The notes under the pieces are model-generated. The model was not told the DNA's origin, did not search any database, and was given only the letters and a program-made list of their open reading frames with translations. Of a DNA stretch of 64,000 nt, positions 16,391 to 25,228 are shown in pieces. How positions within the stretch are numbered: position 1 is the stretch's first letter; the number at the start of each line of letters is the position of its first letter. The position numbers and the translations under genes were made by a program. Source of the stretch: Fictibacillus phosphorivorans (GTDB lineage: Bacteria > Bacillota > Bacilli > Bacillales > Fictibacillaceae); contig NZ_CP015378.1 in NCBI RefSeq assembly GCF_001629705.1, positions 682,001 through 746,000 of the forward strand. The letters run 5' to 3'.

Positions 16391-17797
16391 ATGAACGAGC
16401 GAAAGCACGTTATTATACTGGGCGGCGGCATAACAGGTTTAGCCGCTGCCTTTTATGTTCAGAAATATGCGAAGGAAGAGGGCAAAGCGGTCACCTTCAC
16501 AGTAATTGAAGCGAGCAACCGTCTTGGCGGCAAGATTGATACGATTAACGAAGATGGTTTTGTACTAGAGCGTGGGCCAGATTCCTATCTTGCGAGAAAA
16601 ACAGTAATGACCGAACTGGTTAAAGATGTTGGTCTAGGTGACGATTTAGTTTCTAATGAAACGGGTCAAGCTTATATTTTGCATAATATGAGGCTTCATC
16701 CTATTCCAGAAGGAGCAGTGATGGGCATCCCGACTAAAGTGATGCCGTTCGCGACAACTCCTCTATTTTCTGTTGCTGGAAAGGCAAGAGCGGGATTAGA
16801 TCTTGTTCTTCCTAAACGAAAAAATGCGGAACAAGATATTTCTGTAGGTCATTTTTTTAGAAGACGACTTGGTGATGAAGTGGTTGATCGGCTGATCGAA
16901 CCTTTATTATCTGGTATATACGCTGGCAGAATCGATCGACTTAGTCTGCAATCTACGTTTCCGCAGTTTGTAGAAACGGAAAAGAAACATAGAAGTTTAA
17001 TCTTAGGCATGAAAAAGACGCAACCTAAACAGGAGAAGACTCCGATTTCGAAGAAGAAAAAAGGTGCCTTTTTAACACTTAAAGGAGGATTGTCCTCTTT
17101 TATTGAAGCTCTTTCAAAAGCAGTGCCAGAAGAGAATATAAAGACAGGGGTTTCCGTAAGAGCAGTCGAGCGTCTAGAAGATGGTGCATATTCAGTAATA
17201 ATGGAAGATGGTTCCGTTATGACCGGAGATCACGTTATCGTCACGACACCTTATCCTATTACGAAGAAGCTCTTTGGGGGAACATTGTTTCCTGCAGGTT
17301 TTCACGACACAAAGCCAACATCAGTTGCAACTGTTGCGATGAGTTTTAATGAAGAAGACGTGAACTTTAGTCTTGATGGAACAGGTTTTGTCATTGCTAA
17401 AAGCGAGAAAACATCCATCACGGCGTGTACGTGGACGAGCCGTAAATGGCCGCACACGACGCCGAAAGGAAAAGTGGTCCTCCGCTGTTATGTAGGGCGT
17501 GCAGAAGATCAAGACATCGTTCATCAATCAGATGAAGTTATTTTAGAAAAAGTATTGGATGATCTGAAAAAGATCATGGGTGTTGATTCTCGTCCAGAAT
17601 TCTACCATGTTTCTCGTATGATTGATTCGATGCCTCAGTATGAAGTTGGGCACAAAGAACAAGTGAAAAAGCTTAGAACGGCGTTTCAAAATGAGTTGCC
17701 AGGCGTAAGATTGGCCGGGGCTCCTTATGATGGCGTAGGATTACCAGATTGTGTGAATTCAGCTAAAGTGGCTGTTGATTCCTTGTTCAGCAAATAA
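16391..17797 (+). CDS. hemY: Coproporphyrinogen III oxidase HemY/CgoX
   Basis: A 468-residue FAD-dependent oxidase that converts coproporphyrinogen III to coproporphyrin III in the Gram-positive heme pathway. The N-terminal dinucleotide motif is VIILGGGITGLAAAFY, followed by RLGGKIDTI and ERGPDSYL, all family hallmarks; the C-terminal AGAPYDGVGLPDCVNSA segment binds FAD. ATG 16391 gives an N-terminus like B. subtilis HemY; a GTG at 16382 overlapping the hemH stop (GTGA) is the other candidate and would give translational coupling. The ribosome site is weak for both. A terminator follows about 60 bases downstream. Confidence 0.94.
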   Translation: MNERKHVIILGGGITGLAAAFYVQKYAKEEGKAVTFTVIEASNRLGGKIDTINEDGFVLERGPDSYLARKTVMTELVKDVGLGDDLVSNETGQAYILHNMRLHPIPEGAVMGIPTKVMPFATTPLFSVAGKARAGLDLVLPKRKNAEQDISVGHFFRRRLGDEVVDRLIEPLLSGIYAGRIDRLSLQSTFPQFVETEKKHRSLILGMKKTQPKQEKTPISKKKKGAFLTLKGGLSSFIEALSKAVPEENIKTGVSVRAVERLEDGAYSVIMEDGSVMTGDHVIVTTPYPITKKLFGGTLFPAGFHDTKPTSVATVAMSFNEEDVNFSLDGTGFVIAKSEKTSITACTWTSRKWPHTTPKGKVVLRCYVGRAEDQDIVHQSDEVILEKVLDDLKKIMGVDSRPEFYHVSRMIDSMPQYEVGHKEQVKKLRTAFQNELPGVRLAGAPYDGVGLPDCVNSAKVAVDSLFSK

Positions 17798-17854
17798 ATG
17801 ATAGGGCAACAACTACTCCATTTCAACAAATAATAATTGAATATAATAAAAATT

Positions 17855-17886
17855 AAACGGCAAATGGATATGTTTGTCGTTTTTTA
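17855..17886 (+). terminator. Terminator of hemEHY
   Basis: AAACGGCAAA pairs with TTTGTCGTTT (one G-T pair) over a TGGATATG loop, then a T-run. Confidence 0.85.
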
Positions 17887-17946
17887 TATTTTCTTGTAGA
17901 ATGTTTCTGCTATACTGTAGGGAGAAAAAAGGAAGGGGGAAGCGTC

Positions 17947-19224
17947 GTGCAAGCCTTTGTAGAACCGTTATTTGTAAATATTGCAATCATATTTTCTTTT
18001 ACACATCTTTTAAACATGTTCTTTCCCCTTCATCCTGGTGTCATCCCAAGCTATAAGAATCAAATCGTCTTTGGTTTGATCAGTGGAGCTGGTGCACTAG
18101 TTTGTATGTTGTTTCCGATCGAAACACTGAAGGACTCTTTTTTTGATCTTCGAAATGTTCCAATCATGATTGTTACATTGTATGTTGGCTGGCTACCGGG
18201 AGCGATCTGTTCGATAATTGTTGCGATCGCAAGGTTAGCTGTAGGCGGAGAACTAGCGTGGCTTGGTATCGTCTTAATCTCACTAGCATATGTGGTGTGT
18301 CTGATCTATCACGGGTTTTTTGATGAAGATAAACGCAGATGGGTTTCTGCGATTTATATTGCTTTGGTTTATACACTATTTTATATGTTGTTCATTCATA
18401 CATATCTTGATTTTCTGACAATCGATTTTTATCTTGTCTATTTCTCGAGCTTCTTGATCGCATTCTTTTCATGTATCTTTTTAATCGAGAGACTTGTTAA
18501 GATAAACATGCAATTAAAGGAAACCGTTTACTTAGATAAGTTAGCGGTTGCAGGCCAAATGGCAGCAGCAATCGCACATGAAGTGAGAAATCCGATGACG
18601 ACTATTCGTGGAATGATTCAGTTTCTAGGCAGCACGACTACAGATGCTAAGTTGAGAGAACATTCTCCGCTTTTAATCGAGGAACTAGATCGAACGAACA
18701 AAATCATCACAGATTATTTGTCTATGGTCAAGCCAGATGTTCCTAAACTCGAGACCGTTCCACTAGAAAAAGTACTAAGAGACGTTATCGCGCTTACTGC
18801 ACCATACGGAGCGATCAATAACGTGGAGGTCACTGCTAGTCCATTAGGTCCTTACAATGTGTGCATTGATGAACCAAAACTTAAGCAAGGTTTAATAAAT
18901 ATTATCAAAAATGGGATAGAAGCGATCGAAAAAGGAGGAACGATCCACCTGTATCGTTATAAAGTTACAAAAAGAAGTATTACGATCGCGATTGAAGACA
19001 ATGGTAAAGGTATGACAGAAGAGGAACTCGAACAAATCGGGTTACCATTTTATACAACAAAAGCAAAAGGTACGGGTCTTGGAATGATGGTAACCTATAA
19101 ATTGATTCAGGATATGGACGGAAAACTTCGGTATGAGAGCGTACTTAATGAAGGTACCCGAGTTCTTTTAACCTTGCAGTTATGTACGAAACGAAATATG
19201 GTTAATGGTGAGGAGGTGGGATGA
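17947..19224 (+). CDS. Membrane sensor histidine kinase, KinB-like
   Basis: A 425-residue kinase. The first 180 residues form about six membrane segments of the 5TMR-LYT type, with only short loops. A HisKA domain follows with the phosphorylated His near residue 211 in AIAHEVRNPMTTIRG, then the ATPase domain with NIIKNGIEAI (N box), DNGKGM (G1) and GTGLGM (G2). The plan and length match B. subtilis sporulation kinase KinB, which feeds the Spo0A phosphorelay, but other 5TMR-LYT kinases exist. No response regulator gene lies beside it, which also fits a phosphorelay kinase. GTG 17947 follows AGGAAGGGGGA. Its stop overlaps yhgD. Confidence 0.82.
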   Translation: MQAFVEPLFVNIAIIFSFTHLLNMFFPLHPGVIPSYKNQIVFGLISGAGALVCMLFPIETLKDSFFDLRNVPIMIVTLYVGWLPGAICSIIVAIARLAVGGELAWLGIVLISLAYVVCLIYHGFFDEDKRRWVSAIYIALVYTLFYMLFIHTYLDFLTIDFYLVYFSSFLIAFFSCIFLIERLVKINMQLKETVYLDKLAVAGQMAAAIAHEVRNPMTTIRGMIQFLGSTTTDAKLREHSPLLIEELDRTNKIITDYLSMVKPDVPKLETVPLEKVLRDVIALTAPYGAINNVEVTASPLGPYNVCIDEPKLKQGLINIIKNGIEAIEKGGTIHLYRYKVTKRSITIAIEDNGKGMTEEELEQIGLPFYTTKAKGTGLGMMVTYKLIQDMDGKLRYESVLNEGTRVLLTLQLCTKRNMVNGEEVG

Positions 19225-19793
19225 TGGATCGCAGAAAAAGTATTTTAGACGCAGCGGAGCGCTCTTTTTCTATGTTTGGTTACAAAGCGAGTACTGTGGA
19301 TCAGATCGCTAAGATTGCAAACGTTGGAAAAGGAACGATCTATACTTTTTTCGCTAACAAAGAAGAATTATTTTCGGAAATTATCACAAACTTAGTAACA
19401 GAGACGAAACTAGCGGCATCTTCTGCTATAAAAGAGGATCGCCCTTTTTACGAGAACTTGCATAATGCACTGTATGAAGTTGTTGAACTTCGTAAAACGC
19501 ACAAGTTAGCCGTAAAACTCTCTCAGGAAGTGAAAGAATTAAACACTTCACCTGTAACGGAGGCTTTGCAGCGAATTGAAAAAGCAGTTTTGAATTTTGT
19601 TCAAAAAGAACTGGACAAGGCGGTAGAAAAAGGCGAGATTAAAAAATGCCATACAGATATTGTGGCGTTTATGATGGTGAAAGTATATATCGCTCTTATT
19701 TTCGATTGGGAACGTGATCATGAAGCTCTTCAGAAGGAAAAGATGCTTGAAGTTCTGGAGATGTTTGTAATGGATGGTTTAAGGAAACCATAG
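19221..19793 (+). CDS. yhgD: TetR/AcrR family repressor YhgD
   Basis: A 190-residue regulator. An N-terminal helix-turn-helix occupies residues 8-55 (ILDAAERSFSMFGYKAS, VDQIAKIANVGKGTIYTFF), and the rest is an all-helical ligand domain. It overlaps the kinase stop (ATGA) and has a GAGGAGGTG ribosome site. In B. subtilis yhgD stands beside yhgE, as here. The 19-bp palindrome between the two genes is its likely operator, so it probably represses yhgE and perhaps itself. Confidence 0.88.
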   Translation: MMDRRKSILDAAERSFSMFGYKASTVDQIAKIANVGKGTIYTFFANKEELFSEIITNLVTETKLAASSAIKEDRPFYENLHNALYEVVELRKTHKLAVKLSQEVKELNTSPVTEALQRIEKAVLNFVQKELDKAVEKGEIKKCHTDIVAFMMVKVYIALIFDWERDHEALQKEKMLEVLEMFVMDGLRKP

Positions 19794-19904
19794 TATTGCA
19801 GAACCAAGAAAAACGTGTTACATTAAGTTGTGACCAAATTTCTATTTCGGTCATTTTTGAAAAAGTGGACTGTAAGAGTCTCTTTTTTTACCGATAAATG
19901 ACCA

Positions 19905-19923
19905 AATGACTAAATTAGTCATT
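19905..19923. promoter_or_regulatory. Probable YhgD operator
   Basis: AATGACTAAATTAGTCATT is a near-perfect 19-bp palindrome centred at 19914, 25 bases before the yhgE start. Related half sites TGACC...GGTCA (about 19829-19855) and AATGACCAAATGAC (19897-19910) lie just upstream. TetR-family repressors bind such sites. Binding by YhgD is inferred from position. Confidence 0.65.
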
Positions 19924-19947
19924 CAGTATTAGGAGGAGTGAACAACT

Positions 19948-22086
19948 GTGCTAAAAAGTATCGGAGCTCAATTTAAAGCAGTTTTTTCAAATAAAAAAAT
20001 TGCTGTACCGGTCTTAGCAGTTCTATTTATACCTGTGTTATACAGCGGAATGTTTCTATGGGCGTTCTGGGATCCGTATGACAAGATGGAAGATCTGCCA
20101 GTGGCCGTAGTCAATCAAGATGAAGGTTATGAATATAACGGTGAGAACTTAACCGTTGGAGATGAGTTTGTAAAAAAACTCAAAGAGAATCCACAGTTCA
20201 AGTGGAAGTTCGTTAGTGAAGAAAAAGCAAAGCAAGGTTTGGAACATAACGATTATTATATGATGATTGAAATTCCTGAGAACTTTTCTGAGGAGGCAAC
20301 GGCTCTATCAGGAAACTCGAACAAAAAGCCTGAGATTATCTATACACCGAATGCTGGCTTTAACTTTCTTGCAGCACAAATTGGCGGAACAGCTGTCGAT
20401 AAAATGAAAGAAAGTCTGTCCAATGAATTAACAAAAACATACGCTGAAGTAATGTTCGATCAAGTCGAACAATTGGCTGGTGGATTGGAGAAAGCAGCAG
20501 ATGGCTCCAATCAAGTAACAGATGGACTAAAAAAAGTAGCTTCTGGTAGTGGTGAGCTAGCTTCTGGGATGGAATCAAAAACACCACAGATCAACGAACT
20601 AAAAAATGGAGCAGTCCTTTTTAATTCAAAAATGACTGAGTTCGATAATGGAATCGATAAATTGCTTGCTGCTCATAAACAACTAGCAGATGGACAAGGT
20701 CAACTGAGTAACGGAGCACAAGCTCTAAAAGGTGGATTGAGTCAAGCGACAGCAGGTTCTGAAAAGATCAAGAACGGAAGCTTAGCTCTACAAGGCGGGG
20801 CATCTAAATTATCGAATGGCGCAAGCACGCTTGCAGGTTCGGTCAATGAGTGGAACGCTGGTGCACAAAAAGCAACAGCAGGTTCAAAGCAACTTGAACA
20901 ACAATTAAATGCACTGATTCAAAATCAAGGAAACATGACTGACGAGCAGATCGCAGCATCTTTAAAACAGCTTGCGGCAGCTAGTAATGGCATAAATAAT
21001 GGTTTGGATAGCTTAACTGCAGCAACAGGAAAGATCGCCGGCGGAGCGAACGAACTTTCTGCCGGAGCTAAAAAGCTAAGTGATTCACAAACAGCTTTAG
21101 CAAATGGAGCAGAAGAGCTTCATAACGGTCAGCTTAAACTAGTGGGCGGAGTCGATCAACTTGCGAGTGGTCAGGCAAAAGTAAACGAAGGTACGCAGAC
21201 GTTCCAATCTAAATTAGGGGAAGCGGCTAACGGTAGTCAGCAACTGTTAGGTGCGAGTGGCAAGTTAGCAGATGGAACTTCCACAGTTGCAACAGGCTGG
21301 CAAGAAGTTACGGGCCATGTGAAGGAAATTCATAATGGAGAACAAAAGTTGCTTGATGGTAGCGGAAAACTTACCTCTTCATTAAGTGATGCAGCTGACA
21401 AAACTGGTGAGCTTGATCCAGACAGTGACATGTTCGAGCGAATTGCTAACCCTGTTTCTGTTAAAACAAAAACCTTTTCTGATGTACCGAACTACGGAAC
21501 AGGCTTTGCTCCTTACTTCTTATCATTAGGTCTTTTCGTAGGAGCATTATTGATGTCGATCGTATTCCCATTACGTGATAAAGCCGGACACCCGCGTTCA
21601 GGATTCAGCTGGTTTGCTGGTAAGTTCACGTTCTTGGCTGTTGTCGGTGTAATTCAAGCACTGATTGCGGATGCGGTATTGATATATGGTCTAGGCATCG
21701 AAGTGAGTAACTTAGGAGCATTCCTTGGACTAAGTATCATCACGAGTCTGACTTTCTTAGCACTTATTCAATTACTTGTTACAGTGCTTGGAGATCCAGG
21801 ACGTTTCGTAGCGATTATCATCTTAATCCTACAACTTACAACGAGTGCGGGAACATTCCCGTTAGAACTTATTCCGAACGGCCTGCAAGGATTCAATGCT
21901 TGGCTTCCTATGACATATTCCGTTTCAGGTTTTAAAGCGGTAATCTCAAGCGGAGATATGGAAAGCTTTAGCTTTAATCTATGGATTTTAGTAGGTTTCA
22001 TGGCGATCTGTATGATTGGTACATGGGCTTACTTTGCAAGTCAGTTTAGAAAGAAGAATACGGAAGATGAAGGTTCAATAGCATAA
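19948..22086 (+). CDS. yhgE: YhgE/Pip family membrane protein
   Basis: A 712-residue protein with one N-terminal membrane segment (residues 17-37), a long extracytoplasmic region, and about five membrane segments from residue 520 to the end (ABC-2-like). The central region, residues 170-490, is built from many degenerate repeats of the form LxxGxxxLxxGxxxL, the pattern seen in YhgE/phage infection protein (Pip) family members and type VII-related EsaA-like proteins. The Lactococcus Pip is a phage receptor; the cellular role of YhgE is uncertain. GTG 19948 follows AGGAGGAGTGA. Likely repressed by YhgD. Confidence 0.87.
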   Translation: MLKSIGAQFKAVFSNKKIAVPVLAVLFIPVLYSGMFLWAFWDPYDKMEDLPVAVVNQDEGYEYNGENLTVGDEFVKKLKENPQFKWKFVSEEKAKQGLEHNDYYMMIEIPENFSEEATALSGNSNKKPEIIYTPNAGFNFLAAQIGGTAVDKMKESLSNELTKTYAEVMFDQVEQLAGGLEKAADGSNQVTDGLKKVASGSGELASGMESKTPQINELKNGAVLFNSKMTEFDNGIDKLLAAHKQLADGQGQLSNGAQALKGGLSQATAGSEKIKNGSLALQGGASKLSNGASTLAGSVNEWNAGAQKATAGSKQLEQQLNALIQNQGNMTDEQIAASLKQLAAASNGINNGLDSLTAATGKIAGGANELSAGAKKLSDSQTALANGAEELHNGQLKLVGGVDQLASGQAKVNEGTQTFQSKLGEAANGSQQLLGASGKLADGTSTVATGWQEVTGHVKEIHNGEQKLLDGSGKLTSSLSDAADKTGELDPDSDMFERIANPVSVKTKTFSDVPNYGTGFAPYFLSLGLFVGALLMSIVFPLRDKAGHPRSGFSWFAGKFTFLAVVGVIQALIADAVLIYGLGIEVSNLGAFLGLSIITSLTFLALIQLLVTVLGDPGRFVAIIILILQLTTSAGTFPLELIPNGLQGFNAWLPMTYSVSGFKAVISSGDMESFSFNLWILVGFMAICMIGTWAYFASQFRKKNTEDEGSIA

Positions 22087-22094
22087 TTTTAGTT

Positions 22095-22131
22095 AACACC
22101 TGAGGGGGCAACATCCCTTCAGGTGTTTTTT
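22095..22131 (+). terminator. Terminator of yhgE
   Basis: ACACCTGAGGG pairs with CCCTTCAGGTGT, then TTTTTTG. Confidence 0.9.
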
Positions 22132-22269
22132 GTATGGCAAGACGTAACTAAAAGGTTAGACAAAAAACTTTTAGAAAAGAAGTTTTCAAGCAAGCAAGCA
22201 AGGGAAACATAAGGTATGGACATTCTAATGGATGCAGCTTATTTTATGTAAAAAAGGAGAGAACCGAAC

Positions 22270-23424
22270 TTGATAACTTTCAAAAACGTAGGGAAAACGT
22301 ACCCTGACGGTTTTGAGGCCTTGAAGAATATTGACTTTCAAATTAAAGAAGGGGAGTTAGTAGCATTAATCGGGCCTAGTGGTTGTGGTAAGACAACGAC
22401 CATGAGAATGATAAACCGTTTGATCGAGCCATCAAAAGGAACGATCCTCATTGATGGAGAAGATATTGCAAATCGAAACCCCGTTGAGCTGAGAAGGAAT
22501 ATTGGATATGTTATTCAACAAATTGGTCTATTGCCTCATATGACGATAGAAGACAACATTTCACTCGTACCTCGTTTAAAAGGGTGGGAAAAAGAAAAGT
22601 ATGATGGCAAAGTTGATGAATTGTTAGATTTGGTTGGATTAGATCCTAAAACATTTAGAACGCGATATCCTTCTGAGCTAAGCGGTGGTCAACAGCAACG
22701 TATTGGTGTTATCCGAGCGCTTGCTGCAGAACCTCCTATCATCTTAATGGACGAACCATTCTCCGCACTTGACCCGATCAGTCGTGAACAGCTGCAAGAT
22801 GAACTCGTTAAATTGCAAGATACCATTAAGAAAACAATCGTATTCGTTACCCACGATATGGATGAAGCGATTAAAATTGCTGACAAGATCGCAATTTTAA
22901 ATAAAGGTGAGATCGTTCAGTTCGATACACCAGAAAGAATTCTGCGTCACCCTGCAAACGATTTTGTTAAAGGATTTATTGGAGAGAACAGATTATCTGC
23001 TGATGAATCTTCCATGCCAGAAGCGGTAGATCTTATGAGACCGAATCCTGTTACAGCAAAGGTAACGAGAGGACTTGCGGAATCATTAAAAATGATGAAG
23101 CGATATGGTGTAGATAGTCTCATGATCACAGACCAGCAAAACAAACTTCTTGGCATAACCACACTCGATAAAATCGAACAGCATTACCCTGAAGAAGACA
23201 AGACCATCGGTGATCTCATGGAAAAAGAGATTATTACAGTCGATGTTTCCTCAACGTACACAGAAGTTGCAGAAATCTTCGCAACTCATGGTGTTCATAT
23301 GATTCCTGTACTTCACAATGGAAAACTTGTTGGATTAATCACACGTGCATCCATGATGCGCGGTTTAGCTGGGTTGAATATTTCCGCACAAAAACCTGTT
23401 GAAGGGGGTGCGGGCATTGAATAA
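22270..23424 (+). CDS. Osmolyte/betaine-type ABC transporter ATPase with CBS domains
   Basis: A 384-residue ATPase of the OpuCA/OpuBA type. Walker A is GPSGCGKTT near residue 38, the signature LSGGQQQR near residue 142, Walker B IILMDEPFSALDP, and a tail of two CBS domains from about residue 255 to 370. In OpuA-type systems the CBS pair senses ionic strength. TTG 22270 follows AAAAAGGAGAGAA. The next gene overlaps by eight bases and encodes a fused permease-binding protein, so this is a two-gene importer for betaine, choline, carnitine or possibly ergothioneine. Which of these cannot be told by eye. Confidence 0.87.
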   Translation: MITFKNVGKTYPDGFEALKNIDFQIKEGELVALIGPSGCGKTTTMRMINRLIEPSKGTILIDGEDIANRNPVELRRNIGYVIQQIGLLPHMTIEDNISLVPRLKGWEKEKYDGKVDELLDLVGLDPKTFRTRYPSELSGGQQQRIGVIRALAAEPPIILMDEPFSALDPISREQLQDELVKLQDTIKKTIVFVTHDMDEAIKIADKIAILNKGEIVQFDTPERILRHPANDFVKGFIGENRLSADESSMPEAVDLMRPNPVTAKVTRGLAESLKMMKRYGVDSLMITDQQNKLLGITTLDKIEQHYPEEDKTIGDLMEKEIITVDVSSTYTEVAEIFATHGVHMIPVLHNGKLVGLITRASMMRGLAGLNISAQKPVEGGAGIE

Positions 23425-24970
23425 CTTTTTGATCACGATGAAAGATACGTTTGTTAACAGATGGCCAGAGATTCTTACAGGTCTTCAACAGCATTTATTT
23501 TTATCTCTTGTATCAATCTTGATCGCTGCAGTGATCGCTGTACCTCTAGGAATCTTTATTTCAAGAAGAAAAACGGTTGCTGAACCTGTTATTGGGGTTA
23601 CAGCCATTTTTCAAACGATACCGAGTTTGGCTTTATTCGGATTCTTACTGCCTGTATTCGGAATCGGAAGCACAACAGCAATCATCGCACTAACTGTTTA
23701 TGCACTTTTGCCTATCCTGCGTAACACATATACAGGGATAACCGGTGTAGATAAATCAGCCGTTGAAGCAGGTAAAGGTATGGGGATGACAAACTCCCAA
23801 ATTTTACGGATGATCGAACTGCCGTTAGCTCTGCCGATCATCATGGCTGGTCTGCGTACAGCAACCGTATTAACGATTGGTGTAGCTACACTCGCGGCGT
23901 TTATTGGAGCAGGTGGACTAGGTGACCTGATCTACCGTGGATTGTCCACAACACGTAATGAGCTTGTCTTGGCAGGAGCGATCCCGGCTGCCTTGCTAGC
24001 TATCGTATTTGACTTTATTCTGCGACGCATTGAGTTAGCTACAGAACCTAAGGCTTCAAAGAAACGTGGTTCGTGGAAACTACCAGTCCTTATCGGAGTT
24101 CCAGTTGCTGCGCTCGTTCTTTTCTTTGCACTCCGTGGCGGTGGTGAAGAAGATGCAATTGTGATCACAGGTAAGAAGTGGACTGAACAATACATTCTTC
24201 CTTATGTAATTTCAGAATATGTGAAAGACAAAACAGATTATCCGGTAATCGTTAAAGAAGCGATCGGTGAGACGCCTATTCTTACAGAAGCAATCAAGAA
24301 AGGCGATATCGATCTATATGTTGAATATACCGGAACAGGCTATCTAACGATTTTAAAAGAAAAATATGATCCTAGTATGAAGCCTGAAGAGATTTATGAT
24401 GCAGTAAAAGAAGGCTATGCGAATGAGTATAACCTTAAGTGGACAAAGCCACTCGGTTTTGAAAACACATATGCGCTAGCGTTAAATCCTGATACGGCGA
24501 AACAAGTGAATGTGAAGTCGATCTCTGAACTAGCACCGAAGTCGAACCAGCTTACTTTCGGTGGTCCAACAGAGTTCTTTGAACGTGAGGACGGCTATAC
24601 GCCTTTTGTTGATACGTATAAGCTAAACTTTAAGGATAAGAAGAGTCTTGATCCGAACTTGATGTATTCTGCTGTTAAAGAAGGTAAGGTGGACGCAATT
24701 CCAGCGTACACAACAGATGGAAGAATCGTTCGTTTTAACTTAAAGACGTTGGAAGATGATAAGAAATTCTTCCCTCCGTATTACGCAGTACCAGTTGTTA
24801 GGGAAGAGACATTGAAGAAGTATCCGAAGCTTGAAGGTGTCCTCAATGAGCTTGAAGGGAAGATCTCTGAAGAAGATATGGCAGAAATGAACGCTAAAGT
24901 GGACCTTGATAAAGAAGATCCTCGGGAAGTAGCGCAAGATTTTCTGAAAAGCAAAGGATTGATTAAATAA
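23417..24970 (+). CDS. Fused ABC permease and substrate-binding protein (OpuF or EgtUBC type)
   Basis: A 517-residue fusion. Residues 1-210 are a permease with five to six membrane segments and the EAA-like loop SAVEAGKGMGMTNSQILRMIELPLALP. A seventh membrane segment near residues 222-240 leads to an extracytoplasmic substrate-binding domain of the OpuAC/ProX class (VITGKKWTEQYILPYVISEY to end). This architecture occurs in OpuFB of Bacillus infantis (compatible solutes) and in EgtUBC (ergothioneine). TTG 23417 follows GAAGGGGG by eight bases and overlaps the ATPase stop. Binding pocket residues were not compared, so substrate is open. Confidence 0.87.
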   Translation: MNNFLITMKDTFVNRWPEILTGLQQHLFLSLVSILIAAVIAVPLGIFISRRKTVAEPVIGVTAIFQTIPSLALFGFLLPVFGIGSTTAIIALTVYALLPILRNTYTGITGVDKSAVEAGKGMGMTNSQILRMIELPLALPIIMAGLRTATVLTIGVATLAAFIGAGGLGDLIYRGLSTTRNELVLAGAIPAALLAIVFDFILRRIELATEPKASKKRGSWKLPVLIGVPVAALVLFFALRGGGEEDAIVITGKKWTEQYILPYVISEYVKDKTDYPVIVKEAIGETPILTEAIKKGDIDLYVEYTGTGYLTILKEKYDPSMKPEEIYDAVKEGYANEYNLKWTKPLGFENTYALALNPDTAKQVNVKSISELAPKSNQLTFGGPTEFFEREDGYTPFVDTYKLNFKDKKSLDPNLMYSAVKEGKVDAIPAYTTDGRIVRFNLKTLEDDKKFFPPYYAVPVVREETLKKYPKLEGVLNELEGKISEEDMAEMNAKVDLDKEDPREVAQDFLKSKGLIK

Positions 24971-24976
24971 AGTAAG

Positions 24977-25008
24977 AAACTGGACTCTTTATGGGGTCCA
25001 GTTTTTTT
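24977..25008 (+). terminator. Terminator of the fused ABC system
   Basis: AAACTGGAC pairs with GTCCAGTTT, then a T-run. Confidence 0.92.
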
Positions 25009-25041
25009 GTTTGTGGGTGGTTTGAGAGGGGGCAGCAGGGT

Positions 25042-25138
25042 CAATTAAGTCGTAAAGCTAATGAATTAAGTCGAAAGTGGATCACATTAAGTTGAAACAG
25101 AGGTGAATTAAGTCAAAAACTAGACCAATTAAGTCTAA
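25042..25138 (+). repeat. 21-base-period motif array B
   Basis: ATTAAG occurs at 25044, 25065, 25086, 25107 and 25128, each exactly 21 bases apart. The extended core is AATTAAGTCGAAA, with variable bases between copies. Array A has the same core on the opposite strand. The array fills the space between two convergent terminators. Confidence 0.88.
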
Positions 25139-25187
25139 AATCAAAAATAAAGGCGATTCGACATTTACACCCGCCACTTCAAGAGCA

Positions 25188-25224
25188 AAATAAAAAGCCG
25201 GTCCCTCAAAATCAGGAACCGACT
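25188..25224 (-). terminator. Terminator of the amino acid ATPase gene
   Basis: On the reverse strand AGTCGGTTCCT pairs with AGGGACCGGCT, followed by TTTTATTTTG. Confidence 0.85.
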
Positions 25225-25228
25225 ATCA

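Noticed and set aside
19875..19890. GGACT/AGTCT hairpin with T-run after yhgD as terminator
   Set aside because: Only five base pairs including a G-T pair; too weak to list with confidence, and it lies in the yhgE promoter region.
22194..22205. AAGC tetranucleotide run (CAAGCAAGCAAGCAAG) before the OpuF-type ATPase gene
   Set aside because: Too short to be more than chance slippage; no role could be supported.
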